This document shows, one piece after another, positions 1 to 11,989 of a stretch of 37,546 bases of DNA. Position 1 is the first letter of the stretch, and every line of letters starts with the position of its first letter. The stretch lies in NCBI GenBank assembly GCA_014904985.1, contig MU129276.1:1-37546 (forward strand). The letters are read 5' to 3'. The position numbers and the translations under genes were made by a program. This stretch comes from Hydnum rufescens UP504 (taxonomy: Eukaryota > Basidiomycota > Agaricomycetes > Cantharellales > Hydnaceae). The notes beneath the pieces were generated by a model. It was not told where the DNA came from. It did not search any database and saw only the letters and a list, made by a program, of their open reading frames with translations.

Positions 1-3000
1 TCGGGTGGTCAGATTCTAAGTTAAACATCCCATCACCAGGCATAGGAATAGGCTTTTTCCAATGCACGGGAGCTTCGTCCCAGCTGTGGAGAACTCGTTT
101 GACATGCTCATTGAATTTCTGGCGAAGTCGATATATCCGGGGTTTGAGCTTCTTGTCGGTTTGTGCGGCACATTGCGCCTGGTGATCTTCCAGAAGGTAT
201 AAATGAACACATCCTATTCGATGGCACTAGACTTACCTAGGTGAAGATGAATATGGCCTATATTCTGCATGTACGAGTGTTTCCAGGCACGAAGGGCATC
301 CTGAAGCTGAGTCTGCATCGCATGCAGCTGAATTAGTTGGGTGTAAAATTTGGACTGCAGCATCGTCTCCAATTGATTCTGGTCCAATGACTTGCTGAGC
401 AGTTTGTCTTCTTTGGCAGAAAGTCGGTGCGCGATCATGCGTTCCTGCTCCATCAATTCACTAAGTTCATCATTCTGAAGTCTGAGAGGAGTGCCAATGC
501 GTCCAGCACTAACAAGAACATTGATTTGTCATCTGACCTTGGTAATATGGCCTTGAACGAGTTCAAGACTGTCTCAGAGATGGAGGAGACCTTCGATCTC
601 TTTTTCCATCCCTTGCCTCCCATGGCCTGTGGAGCAATGTCAGCAGGGAACTTTAAAGAATAGAGAAGATTGATGCACTTGAAATTTGGGCCTGGTAGTA
701 GAGTTTCGCCTCGTTCCAGTCCCGTGCCAAGTTGTCCAACTGGGATGGCTGTATTCCTAATTCGACCAACTGGACTCCCACTTCGGATATCTTTTTCGTG
801 GTGTCCTGATATTGTCGGCTAAGCCATCCGCCTAGTCGCTTGAGGTTTTGTTGATCAAGATATGCGAGTTTTGTATCAATTGTATAGAGACGCTGGTGAA
901 ACTGCAGAGTCATGAGTATGCATTTAATGGCACTTGAGATGATGGCAAACGAACCCCCAATACTCGACAAACACAAATCAAAGGGCTGATAGAGTTCCAA
1001 AACCGTTCAGTCCCCTCGCCATCTGTGCGTCCAAAGGCTTTGATTTTGTGGGGATGATATGTGATCTGGCACACAAACTGGTGCCCATATGCATGCAATG
1101 CCGGTAGACCAAAAAGAATATGGTTTGCCCATTTGGGCAGGATCTTCCACTGCAGATGGTTTGTTAAGCCGAATTTACCCAAGGTAGAAATACATGACAA
1201 GACAACATACCTTCATCATGCTTCTGTGATATTGACATGTGAGATCATGGAGAAATCCCACTGTAAAGTTCCCTGGAATCTCTTGAAAAATTTTGTCCAG
1301 TATGGCGAACATATAATATTGCTTTTGCCAGCCTCTGTCATGTTGACAAGGTACCAGATGCAGTCGTGGTGACAAACAGCTGCAACAAGCCCTGTATCAT
1401 CGAATTTCGATTTCTTACTCTTCAATCGCACCTCATTCGCCACATTAAATGATTCGCCACAAAGATCCAATATTTCGTTTGCGACAGCGATGCCATTCTC
1501 ACAATCTACATTTGGGACTTTGCTGTTTTGTTTCCTTCTATGTAGCATTTCATAGCCTTGCACTCCTCTGGTGAAATGAATAGAGTGCGCAGGGGACAGT
1601 CACTGAGAGCGGGGTCATGAACCCCATGTTCATCATACTCACATGATTGCATGAAACACACATCGCCAGAAAACTGTATATCGGGCCTAGAATCAATATA
1701 AAGTTAGCTTTGGTCCCAGTGTATTCTAAATTGATAACGTACAACCCATCTGTGGTTAAATAAGTATCACCGCCACAACAGATTGGGCATCGTGAGCAAA
1801 GATAAGGGCTCGGGCGCTTCCCATCATGCAATGGTTTGTGGTCCTCGTCCTGGGTGAAGTAGGAACATGTGATGGGTTCCCGGCCAGCGATTCGAATGTC
1901 TGTGGGATCACAGCATGTTCCCCTTGAGCCTGGCGCTTCCGAGAGGATTCAATCGCGTTATGACAGTCTGAGACACCATGTCAATCATGACTCGGTAATA
2001 CTGTAGCGCCCAGCCATAATGACGACAAAAGAACGTCCTGTTGATTCAAAAGATGAGGGAAACACGAAGCTTCAAATGTAGACTACTAACCTGACCCCCG
2101 AGTACATACCCCATCCTTGCCAGGCATGACATGAGAGTCTCGGCCCAGTTCATGACATTTGGGCACCGACCATGAACAGTGTTGATACAAGATCGAGCTG
2201 ATCAAGATCGACTGCAAGCGTAGGTCGCACTGGGCAGATGGAAAGAGGCCCCGCTCAAGGAGCTGAAGGCTCATGGGCAACATTTGCAAACATCGAGGTA
2301 AATCTCTTCAAGGTCTACATTATTTAGGATGTTAGTACCCATGAGAAATAGAAAGAAAATCGACAAACACTTTGTATAGACACATGTAACCTTAAGTTTC
2401 TGCCCGGAGGGTCCATTACAGTTAGTTTTCATGCATGAACTGCGGAAAGTTGGCACAGGGTGCCGCCCATTGGAAGTTGTGCTCATGAGCTTTGCATATG
2501 GTGTCACCAACTGAGGGAGAATCATGTTCCATCGCCTAGCAGATGCTGTTCGTTTCTCTGACGTTGTGCAATATGTTCATTTTGTTGGAGAATGGACAGC
2601 AGGAGACTCAGTAAATACATCATTCGCACCAAGATCGTCCAGAGATATCGAACTGGGAGCCACTGGTGCACCACCATCATCATTTTCACCTGTCCTAGTT
2701 TCTGCATGACTACACTTCGCACGAAGTAGCTGAGTATTTCTCTGATACAGAGTCCGGCCCCCAGCATGAATCACAGGAATGAAAGCATCGACTTTTCGTT
2801 TTTGAGGGACAATTGGTGGTGGACATGTGGTACTTCTGTTGAAGAGTTCAAAAGGCCTGTGCGCGGGAGTTACAGGATGATCATCATGAGACTGTATGAG
2901 GCAGGGGGTGAATCGATTATTTGAATCGCCATGGTGGGCGGCAGTTGGTGGCTGCATACTGCATGACTCGGAATTTAATGCTTTGATGTTGCGGGTTGCC

Positions 3001-3428
3001 TTGGTTTCTTGCGATGTGACGTACGAGATGCATGGTGGCTCCTGGGCCTTGGAGTTCCCTCAGATTCAACAACGCCCTGTTGGTTTGTTAATGATAGGTT
3101 CCTGTACAACAGATAGGATCCTTATGCTCTGGATAGTCGTACACTGGCGATTGAAACCCTGGAATACTACATTCTGTATGCGTGGATTTGATCTATGTGG
3201 ATCAGATGCCCCAACAATAGCAGGAATGGTATCGTGAATGTGTGACACCGGTGGCTCGCTAATATGAATGATTGGGTTGCCAGTGAGAGCGGTCCTATCC
3301 ATGATGGCATTACGACGTTGAGTCAGAGCATTATGACGTGGAGATTGATGTAGTGGACTGGGGTTTGCCTCTAGTTGGTTCGAAAATCCAACTCGAACAA
3401 GCCCACATATTGGAGTGTTGCTGGGCAT
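1..3428 (-). pseudogene. KDZ-family transposase gene, decayed, truncated by window edge
   Basis: Read right to left, the pieces follow the order of Kyakuja-Dileera-Zisupton transposases, DNA transposases typical of basidiomycetes. A proline-rich N-terminus (3428-2577) precedes a cysteine-containing segment near 2400-2500. A GLFPSA piece follows at 2086-2289, then a CPICCGG cysteine motif near 1780. The core has FDDTG followed by a C-x-H-D motif (~1370-1420), FLHDLTCQYHRS (~1220-1260), and the hallmark HAYGHQFVCQITYHP then DGEGTERFW (~1000-1100). A helical, coiled-coil-like C-terminus extends to the left edge. The pieces lie in different frames. Some breaks can be introns: a branch-like ACTAACA and an AATGTAG acceptor near 2320-2335. 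Others are stops or frameshifts, such as two stops near 3060 and a shift near 2580. No terminal repeats are visible. Family assignment is secure; function is probably lost. Confidence 0.85.
653..1372 (-). other. KDZ catalytic core segment
   Basis: This is the best-preserved part of the KDZ relic. It holds the LPALHAYGHQ motif, the TYHP-H stretch and the DGEGTERFW block whose glutamate is the expected third acidic catalytic residue of the RNase H-like fold. The H-D-L-T-C-Q-Y-H-R-S block upstream supplies the second acid. The core is split between two overlapping frames around 1175-1200, so one frameshift or a short intron must lie there. Motif recognition is from memory of the family, not from an alignment. 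Confidence 0.8.
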
Positions 3429-4471
3429 GTGTCTAGGTGGGATACTGAACTAATCAGTGGGTCAGCAATGGTAATGAACAATGCATTTTTACGTGACGCA
3501 GCGATGGGTATGACTGACCACGCTAAGTAAAACGTTGTGTGGCAGCGTGATCGTGGATATAAATGCGTATCTCTCACGGAGTGTTTGGTTATTTTCTGCC
3601 TGAAGCAGATATTAAGGTGTAACACACATGCAACAGGAGCGGGATGGCATGCTCAACGAACCGATGCAATGGGACCTTCCCAGTTAGGAAGAACTAGTGT
3701 AGCAACACTATTTCAAATATTGTGTAGCTACACTAAAACTCATAAGAGCACTGACCACGCTCCCTATCCCAAATTTGGTTCCAGATGAACATAGTCTGCT
3801 ACATGATATGATGCTATAGCATGGCCCTGCCACAGAATAGAGACGGAGAAGAAATGGAAGTAAACAAGAGTGGAACGAAGGCCAGTGGCATCCAAATCCC
3901 ACAGACGGAAGCAAAACTGTGGTGATCGCCCTCTAGGGATCCTGCATCAGTTAAAAAGTCCAACTCCATCCACTCCGTCCTCCCCCAAACTTACCCTTAT
4001 CCCCCCCCCAGCGGGATCATGTTGACACCTCCAAATTGTTGGTGTGAGCATCCTGGTGAGGCCGGAGCAGATTGCAGCCTGGGTAAATGCTTGAATTGAT
4101 CACTATTCCATTTAGCCGTGTTGTGGACTGTATGAAAGGACTCACCCAACCAAGGACATAAGTTCTTTGCCTGTAGGGTTCACAGCAAACACACGACCTC
4201 TTGTGGTTACTTCGGTGAGTCAACAATAATTGCTTCGTCGAATGCCATAACACTTGTGCGCCCATTAGAGTGGGCTGATCCGCCCGTAAACAATCCCACC
4301 CAGTCTTTGACACCCCCGAATACCCCAACGTCTTCTTGTGTCTTGCGTTCTACACTGGGTCATCCAAGATCTACAGTGCGTGGGTCTCAACATTACAAAC
4401 ATCATGAAGGAGACTCGGTACGCACAAAGTAAAAATTCTCACACCAAAAACTGATGTCGGACATATAGACT
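3429..4471. other. Intergenic or unrecognised sequence
   Basis: No reading frame here looks protein-like. The longest frames are short and composition-driven. There is a C-rich run near 4000-4015. It may be the outer part of the KDZ element or of a neighbouring transposon, but no terminal repeats were found. Confidence 0.4.
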
Positions 4472-4699
4472 GTGCCCAATTCCCCCACTAAGCGCTCGAA
4501 ATCGGCTGCTGGCGTTGAGGATTTGATGGAAATCCTGAACAATGTCCTTGCTGGTGTTACAGAGGTGAGAGGCTGTCTCGAAAATGACGTGCATGTCATC
4601 AAGCAACAGCAGACTGAGACCAAGAGCAAGATGGCTGAGATGGATGATCATCTTTGTGCCCTGGAGGACATTGTTGAAGCTATCGTATACAAAGATTAA
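4472..4699 (+). CDS. Possible small coiled-coil protein, 75 aa
   Basis: An ATG-started frame encodes a basic N-terminus (PTKRSKS) followed by an alpha-helical, heptad-like stretch rich in leucine, valine, glutamate and glutamine, ending in a plain stop. The composition is more protein-like than the surrounding frames. I do not recognise a family and see no intron or neighbour that supports expression. It could equally be one exon of a decayed transposon gene. Low confidence that it is a real gene. Confidence 0.25.
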   Translation: MPNSPTKRSKSAAGVEDLMEILNNVLAGVTEVRGCLENDVHVIKQQQTETKSKMAEMDDHLCALEDIVEAIVYKD

Positions 4700-5217
4700 C
4701 ACGGATACCACCTTGTTAGTAATGTAGTGGTTTGCACCTTGAACAGTGCCTTTGAACTCGAATAATGGTCCTGTGGTATGAGTGGGAGTGAGGATATACA
4801 CTGCAAGACCAAAGAAAAAATGATGGCACTGCTCTCACCTATTTAGGCAGCTCAGCATGCATGACAGTCGTGGCCGCACAGCCTCTTGAGTTGTCCGCAG
4901 CATGCACAGTGCATGAAAAAAATGTAGGGGGAGGGGAGAGATAACATGAATGAAAAACCACAGACATAGGGATGCTATCAAATACTCACCTTAAGACATC
5001 ATGGGCCGACTAGAGCCTTCCTCCTTTTATCTAGACAAGGAACTACTGTGTGAGTGAGAGAGAGAGAGAGGGAAATATGGATTTACCATGTAGGTGGACT
5101 TGGCCAAAGGCAGTCCCACTGGGACACTAAGGCAGATAATGCTGGTAACTATGAGGGCATGGCATTATATCAATGCGAAAAGGGCTGGGGGATGAAACGT
5201 TCCTACGAGATGTAACG
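4700..5217. other. Non-coding stretch with a short GA microsatellite
   Basis: No gene is visible. A (GA)n run of roughly nine repeats lies at about 5054-5071. The rest is unremarkable and AT-leaning. Confidence 0.5.
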
Positions 5218-6219
5218 ACTCAACACCAGAGTTAGCCAAGCCCAGGAAAGCAATGAAAAGTGCCCAACTGCTAGTGACAAACCCATGACACAGAAAGATA
5301 TATGAGAAAATAACAAGATATATCATTCATATGTGGCTAATAATAGATATATTTGAGAAAAAATCAATGAATAAAGAAGAGATGAGCCCAATATGAAGCA
5401 TTTGCATCCCCCACAAGGACTTACGGGCACATCTGACATCTCCTAGAGGCTTTCTCTCTAGCTATTAATTTTTATATGATACACCTCACTCCTTTGAGTC
5501 ACTCTGCCACCCTGAGAAGGTCACTAGGACTACTTAAGACCAAAATTTCCTTATTTAGTTAAGTATATTTGCCATCCTGTGGGTTTGGATCACTATGAGT
5601 ATGCAAGGCATTCTGTTCTGATATATATATATACCATGCCTACAGTTTTATAATTTTTCCATAATTTTCAGAGCAAAAAAATGTTGTGTCACAATTTTGA
5701 GACTTGAGGCAACCAAACATCACTTGTATTCAAAACTCACTCTGGTCTGCCAAAGTAATTCTCAGATTTTTATTCTCAGAAAATTATGAAAAAATAATAA
5801 AACTGTACACATGGTATCCATATATCTCAGCACACAGTATCTTGCATATCCATGGTGATCCAAACCCCACAGGATGGCAAATATACATGACCAAATGAGG
5901 AATTTTGGTCTTAACTGGTCCTGGTGACCTTCTTAGGGTGGCAGAACAGTTCAAAAGAGTGAGGTGTATCATATAAAAACTAATCGCGAGAAAAAAAGCC
6001 TCCAGGCAACGTCAGATGTGCCCCAAAGCCCTTGATGGGGATGTAAATGCTTCATATCAGACTCATCTCCTCTTTATTCATTGATATTTTCTCGTGGATA
6101 TCCATTGTTAACCACATAATGATGATTTATCTTGTTATTTTCTCATATATCTTTCTGTGTTGTGGGTTTGTCACCCACAGTTGGGCGCTTTCTGGGCTCG
6201 GCCACTCCCGGTGTTGAGT
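5218..6219. mobile_element. Foldback/inverted-repeat element, ~1.0 kb
   Basis: The left arm (from ACTCAACACC at 5218 to about 5665) reappears reversed in the right arm (about 5770 to GGTGTTGAGT at 6219), with substitutions and small indels but long recognisable blocks. Examples are GATACACCTCACTC at ~5477 against GAGTGAGGTGTATC at ~5960, and ACAGAAAGATATATGAGAAA at 5289 against its complement near 6150. A ~100-nt loop separates the arms. The outer parts also match 13378-13510, so this is a repeat family. No protein is encoded. It fits a non-autonomous hairpin (MITE/foldback-like) element; a target-site duplication was not found. Confidence 0.7.
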
Positions 6220-6800
6220 GATTATATTCATTTGGCAGTCATTGGATTGATTCAACTCCTGCAGCCTGTATGCACTACATGGCCCATGCATACTCTTAAT
6301 AAATCCAAGTCTAAAAACCCCACCTTGGCAGACATTGAGTTGCACCACATTAATGCACCGATCTGACTGACTTCGGCTGTAGCCGAAATAACCTATAGTC
6401 CGAATCAATGACAAGCTAAAGAATTGCACAGTGTTGCAACACTCCCTTCCATGCAAATAGGATCTGAAATAATATAATTCGCTATGGCTGGGAAGTAGCT
6501 GCATATAACCAACCCCACCTGATTTTCCCCTGATGCCAACAATCTATCCTCGAACAGTGCATGGGTTATGGGCAGAGTGCACAATGGTATATATCGATTG
6601 AACATATTCTGTGCTATACTGAGCTCTGCATTATTTTCAGTGCCCTGGGATTGTTTCCCCCAAATTGCCCCATTTGTCTCAATCCAAGCTGCTGACCCCT
6701 GATCTGCTTCAGACACGATTTGGACATTTATGTTCACCTGTCTCTGGCTTTTGTATGGATTTTCCAATTGAACACAGTGAGTTCCATTGTTCGTTTACTT
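6110..6800 (+). repeat. Diverged repeat, inverted copy at 12640-13510
   Basis: Blocks of this stretch recur in reverse complement at 12640-13510. They include GCGCCCAACTGTGGGTGA, CTGACTTCGgCTGTA-CCGAAATAAC, AGCTAAAGAATTGCACA, CAGACACGATTTGGA and CACCTGTCTCTGGCTTTTGT. The two copies are clearly diverged. Together they flank the ~6 kb that holds the broken gene and the two palindromes, so they may be the ends of one large composite element. No confident protein is encoded in either copy. Confidence 0.6.
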
Positions 6801-6908
6801 CCTTGTGTAGTAGCTCAGGAAGGACTTGCCCCCCTCCCATCCCCTCGCTTGACCACAGCTCACCAGAGAAACCCCCTGCATGGTGCGAACAATTTCGTGT
6901 TTTTCAAG

Positions 6909-8009
6909 GCACTATGATCATACTGACCAGCATCCAAAGGCAAACCAAGAGGATGCCGAGTTCTTCGCCCTCTTCAATGTTTGTTTTTTGCCTTACACTG
7001 GTGACACAATCTAACTGCTAATTTCATTCAGCGGCAATGACCAATTTGCGAGGCAGCTAGAAGGAATCATGCTGTCACTATGAATTCAGATGCCGCCGCC
7101 CTCCATGTAGCAGCAGCCTCTAACAAGCAAGAATGGAGCAGTAAACCTGCCCCGCGAAAAAGAGCAGCTAAGCAGAAGGAGCCTGAGGTCAGCCTTCTAA
7201 CATGATCCAATTGCCACAGCTAATGTACTCAAAGAGTTCTAAGAAAACGGATGATACCAAAAGAAGAGGTCCCTATCCCCGTGAAGCGTTGCTGCAAGAA
7301 TTCACTTAGCCCCAAAAAAGCATCGGCAAGGATCCTGGAATGACAAAATGATGTCACTGCCATGAATGAGGTGCGGGGCAGAATCCTTGATGATCACGTA
7401 TATGAGTCTCACTCTTTGAATACAGACGGAACCAGCCACTACTCGTGTAGAGGGGAGACTGTGTTCGTGGATCATGAAATTGGATCGGAGAGCTGCCCCT
7501 TGCCACATGCATCGTCTGTCCTTCCACCTTATGAAGAACTTCCAAATACACTAATTTCCCCTTCCAGAAATCCACAAATTACACTCCTCCGCCAACTCCT
7601 TGTGAACCTTCCGAGGCAGCTTCCAGAAGCTTCGGAATATGACTTTGCATTTGGACAGCCTTTTGAAGATGACCTAGATGATGATGATGTTTGAGCATTT
7701 TACCACGATTCTCTTGCTAATATATTTGGGACTCGTGCCAGCATTTGGAACACAACGCGAGAGAGGTGCCTTGAGGTGTTCAAAATTTGCTCTGCTCCCC
7801 TGACAAAAGGACAACTATCCCCTATTCAAATTGCAACGGAGATGGACAGCTCGGTCTTATGGGGCCATGGAAAACACGCTGTCGCAATTGCAGATGACTT
7901 TGAGAGAGTCTTCACCAGTGTCCCCGGCGATGGTCCAATGCTCCAGTGGGTTGAAAACCTTATTTCCATGGCCCAAACTTCCTACGCTTTGTTCAATAAG
8001 GAATATGTA
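6909..8009 (+). pseudogene. Broken multi-exon gene of unknown function
   Basis: Several protein-like stretches line up on the plus strand. An acidic segment ending in EFFALFN is followed by a good 53-nt intron (6979-7031: GT, CTAAC branch site, CAG). A segment GNDQFARQLEGIM and a lysine/arginine-rich stretch (APRKRAAKQK) follow. From about 7254 to 8006 one frame stays open except for stops near 7350 and 7692. It carries an acidic run (EDDLDDDD) and then a helical stretch ending at a possible GTATGT donor (8007). Short introns of this size fit a basidiomycete gene. I do not recognise the family. The internal stops make it a pseudogene or a badly degraded transposon gene. Confidence 0.45.
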
Positions 8010-8051
8010 TGTATTTCCTGCACTTTACTATTCGTTTTTTTGGTTAAGCAG

Positions 8052-10206
8052 TGAAACTTGGACAGGGGGTACCAGAACCACCGAATTTCCGAAAAAGAAC
8101 CACTGTGCAGATCGCTCTGAAAATTGGCACGTGATTAGAGCTCTTAGCAAAATCATATCAAAATTTCAGCCATATCCATCCACTAGTTATGGAGTTTATG
8201 GGCCAAACAAGTTTGAACATTGAAAATTAATTTACTCCCCCTACAGACAGGATATGAACTTGAAATTTTACATGGGGTATGGCCATATGATGAACTACAT
8301 ATGTGCCAAAAATCAGCTTTTTTGGTTTACTTTTAGGCATGCCACTCCCTTGGCAGGAAAAATGGGAACAAAACCCTACCATGAATGTGAGCCACTCCAC
8401 CTCAGGCCTAAACTGGGTGGAATAAGCTTTGATTAGTATGACCCTGACTATATCCAAAAATAGAATGAATTGGATGTGTGGAAGTGCCTGAAATTGAGGG
8501 GGAGGGGGAGGAAGGTCAAAAGGGAATTACATCAAATGTAGAGCTGGGGTGGCTCTGATATTATACCACTAGTCTAGCACATATATAGGGAGTACACATA
8601 CCAAATATCAGCCTAACTGGACTCCATTTAGGCACTGCTCCACAGCCCTCCCCCCAAAACAACAATTTCCCCCCCAGAGTCTTTCCATCCATGCAATGGC
8701 CCTGAAAATTCACCCTTTGGTCATCCAAATACATTTATAACATCCCCCAAAATTTCAGATTCATGACTCCAGTGTGAGAGTTTCCATAATATTTTCAAGT
8801 TTCACTGACATACCCCTCCAATTGGGGCACTTCCAGAGCTCCAATCACTCCCATTTTTTGTAGGCCACACCCGGCCACCATTTGAGGCTCAGGCCCAAAA
8901 TTTCAGCCCATTCTAAGCACTTTTGACATTGGTCACATGACCAAGATCCTCCCCTCCCCCTGCTTCACTCAGTGATCCAATCTGTATGAAAGTTGTTGCT
9001 ATCTGTAGTAGTAGTATGTAACAGTGTATGATTCAAAATTTCAGAACATCCCATGCAATATTGATTTTGGTATTTCAAGAATATTCTAGATCTATTCAAT
9101 TTGGGGTTAGAGGTACAGTATATGTGAATTTCACTACATTACCATACCTCTAACCCCCAAATTGAATAGATCTAGAGTATTTCTTGAATAACTCAATCAA
9201 TATTGCATGGGATGTTCTGAATTTGAATCATACACTGTTACATACTACTACTACAGATAGCAACAACTTTCATACAGATTGGATCACTGAGGGAAGCAGG
9301 GGGAGGGGGGGATCTTGGTCATGTGACCAATGTCAAAAGTGCTTGGAATGGGCTGAAATTTGGGCCTGAGCCTCAAATGGTGGCCGGGTGTGGCCTACAA
9401 AAAATGGGAGTGATGGAGCTCTGGAAGTGCCCCAATTGGAGGGGTTATGTCAGGGAAACTTGAAATATTATGGAAACTCTCACATGGAGTCATGAATCTG
9501 AAATTTTGGGGGATGTTATAAATGTATTTGGATGACCAAAGGGTGAATTTTCAGGGCCATTGCATGGATGGAAGACTCTGGGGGGGAAATTGTTGTTTTG
9601 GGGGGAGGGCTGTGGAGCAGTGCCTAAATGGAGTCCAGTTAGGCTGATATTTGGTATGTGTACTCCCTATATATGTGCTAGACTAGTGGTATAATATCAG
9701 AGCCACCCCAGCTCTACATTTGATGTAATTCCCTTTTGACCTTCCTCCCCCTCCCCCTCAATTTCAGGCACTTCCACACATCCAATTCATTCTATTTTTG
9801 GATATAGTCAGGGTCATACTAATCAAAGCTTATTCCACCCAGTTTAGGCCTGAGGTGGAGTGGCTCACATTCATGGTAGGGTTTTGTTCCCATTTTTCCT
9901 GCCAAGGGAGTGGCATGCCTAAAAGTAAACAAAAAAGCTGATTTTTGGCACATATGTAGTTCATCATATGGCCATACCCCATGTAAAATTTCAAGTTCAT
10001 ATCCTGTCTGTAGGGGGAGTAAATTAATTTTCAATGTTCAAACTTGTTTGGCCCATAACTCCATAACTAGTGGATGGGTATGGCTGAAATTTTGATATGA
10101 TTTTCGCCTAAGGAGCTTCTAATCACGTGCCAATTTTCAGAGCGATCTGCACAGTGGTTCTTTTTCGGAAATTTCCGGTGGTTCTGGTACCCCCTGTCCA
10201 GTTCAC
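8052..10206. repeat. Near-perfect 2.15 kb palindrome
   Basis: The left arm (from GTGAAACTTGGACAGGGGGT at 8052) and the right arm (ending GTCCAGTTCAC at 10206) are reverse complements over about 1.07 kb. The centre is at about 9129, inside GTGAATTTCAC. Identity is very high; most differences are single-base indels and scattered substitutions. There is no convincing coding sequence. Its left end coincides with a possible AG acceptor of the broken gene upstream. Transcription across it would give a long hairpin RNA. It may be a foldback transposon or, less likely, an assembly inversion artefact. Confidence 0.85.
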
Positions 10207-10490
10207 TGCCTTAACCTGGATGGATTGGGATAATTTTTGGCACATAATTAGTACACTATATGTTTATGCTCCCTGTAAATTTTCAAGTCCCCAGCTATTC
10301 TATGGGAGGAGAAAATCAATTTTCAATATCCAAACTTGTTTGCCTCATATCTCAATAACTAATGCATGGATTTGGCTGAAATTTTAATATGGTTTGCGGC
10401 AGATAGTCTCTAGTCATGTGCCAAATTTCAGACCGATCCGCTCAGCGCTTAGATTCCGGCAACTTCCGGTGGTTCCGGAGCTGTTCTTCC
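9940..10490 (+). repeat. Two ~290-bp direct paralogous modules joining the palindromes
   Basis: The module at about 9940-10200 and the one at about 10228-10490 share an ordered set of blocks: TTTTTGGCACATA, TAAATT-TTCAAGT, CAATTTTCAAT followed by CAAACTTGTTTG, ATAACTA-TG-ATGG, GGCTGAAATTTT, ATCACGTGCCA versus GTCATGTGCCA, and CTTCCGGTGGTTC-GG. The first belongs to palindrome 1 and the second starts palindrome 2, so the two palindromes are built from members of one repeat family. Both are mirrored on the far arms (about 8060-8320 and 12420-12577). Confidence 0.7.
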
Positions 10491-10754
10491 TGCCCTCATT
10501 GTTTCAGGGATTAACCATTGGCCCTGGGCCTAATTTTTTCACTTTATCAGGGTCCCCAGGGGTCCATCCATCCATCCCAGGCACCTCCCCCTGGTCCTGG
10601 GCCCCCATTGGGCTGGATGCCTAAATATTCTTTGGATGTACTTCATTTAATTTCCGCATTTTGGCATTTTTTTAAGATAGGATACATGTATTATGTAACT
10701 GGATACCATTTAGGAATAATTACATAATATTTGTACTAAACTCAGTCCCAAGTT

Positions 10755-11030
10755 ACCTGCCTAAACCTGCCTAGACATGCCTAGACATCATGCCTAGACA
10801 TGCCTAGACATGCCTAGACATGCTAGACACCTAGACATGCCTAGACATGCCTAGACATGCCTTAGACATGCCTAGACACCTAGACATGCCTAGACATGCT
10901 TAGACATGCCTAGACATGCCTAGACACCTAGACATGCTAGACATGCCTAGACATGCCTAGACATGCTAGACACCTAGACATGCCCAGACAAGCTTAGACA
11001 CCCCTAGACATGCTAGACTTGCTTAGGCAC
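10755..11030 (+). repeat. Minisatellite of ~10-bp TGCCTAGACA units
   Basis: More than twenty near-identical units of TGCCTAGACA occur, with some shortened to CTAGACACC or ATGCTAGACA. This is the left-arm copy; the shorter right-arm counterpart lies at about 11990-12160. Confidence 0.9.
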
Positions 11031-11408
11031 ACAATTAGACACCTCCTGGTGATGGTCAACCTGTTCTAATTATCCACTAGTAGACACACTGCATACTAAA
11101 GCCCTCAACTGAACGGTGTCCATCAAGTCATTGTAAAACCCCTGGAGCAGCACCTGACTCTACACATCACTAGACATCACTGATTTAGGCATGTCTAAAT
11201 CAACCCTGGATAGGCCTCTTCAATTCAAAGTCAATAATTAAGCTCTAGACATCATTAGACACAACTGATTTAGGCATGCCTAAATCAACCCCAGAATGCC
11301 TATCAAATAGTTAAAAAGCCTGGAGTGGTGCCTGCGGCAGGCACAGATAGGTGCGCCTATTATAGGGACTTAGAAAATTTTCATCTTTTGAACACCTTTA
11401 GACAACCG

Positions 11409-11433
11409 NNNNNNNNNNNNNNNNNNNNNNNNN
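11409..11433. other. Assembly gap (25 N)
   Basis: A run of exactly 25 N lies close to the centre of palindrome 2, as expected where reads or scaffolding failed at an inverted repeat. The true distance is unknown. Confidence 0.98.
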
Positions 11434-11530
11434 GTTAACACCTAATGCACCCTCAAAAAGTACCTCTTAGGTGGGTTCCGGTTGCATTGGCCTTTGATCT
11501 AAGAGGTGGTTTTTATATAGGCACGTCTAG
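11434..11530 (-). repeat. ~93-bp segment also present inverted at 13514-13606
   Basis: Blocks such as ACCTCTTAGGTGGGTTCC, GCATTGGCCTTTGAT and GGTGGTTTTTATATAGGCA recur in reverse complement at 13514-13606 with only a few changes. It contains its own small inverted repeat (ACCTCTTAGGT / ATCTAAGAGGT). It fills the centre of palindrome 2 beside the gap. Confidence 0.8.
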
Positions 11531-11989
11531 GCGGTGTCTAAAGGTGTTCAAAAGATGAAAATTTTCTAAGTCCCTATAATAGGCGTGCCTATCTGTGCCT
11601 GCTGCAGGCGCCACTCCCAGGCTTTTTAACTATTTGATAGGCATTCTGGGGTTGATTATGCATGCCTAAATCAGTTGTGTCTAATGATGTCTAGAGCTTA
11701 ATTATTGACTTTGAATTGAAGAGGCTTATCCAGGGTTGATTTAGACATGCCTAAATCAGTGATGTCTAGTGATGTGTAGAGTCAGGTGTGCCCCAGGGGT
11801 TTTACAATGACTTGATGGACACCCTGCAGTTGATTTAGGCATGCCTAAATCAGCTGTGTCTAGTCATGTCTAGAGCTTGCTATATCTCATTAGAGTTTCC
11901 TGTGTGTCCATGAGGGCTTAGTATGCAGTGTGTCTACTAGTGGATAAATTAGAACAGGTTGACCATCACCAGGAGGTGTCTAATTGTGT

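Larger units (their letters stand above)
11181..11852. repeat. Five short palindromic sites, consensus TGATTTAGGCATGCCTAAATCA
   Basis: Copies lie at 11181-11202, 11266-11287, 11653-11673, 11737-11758 and 11831-11852. Two are exact or nearly exact 22-bp inverted repeats; the others carry one or two changes (ATGT, TATG, GACA). They flank both sides of the gap. They resemble multiple binding sites for a dimeric protein, but that role is inference. Confidence 0.6.

Noticed and set aside
3708..4328. Minus-strand frames as host genes
   Set aside because: Short, without domains, start context or intron signals that would join them.
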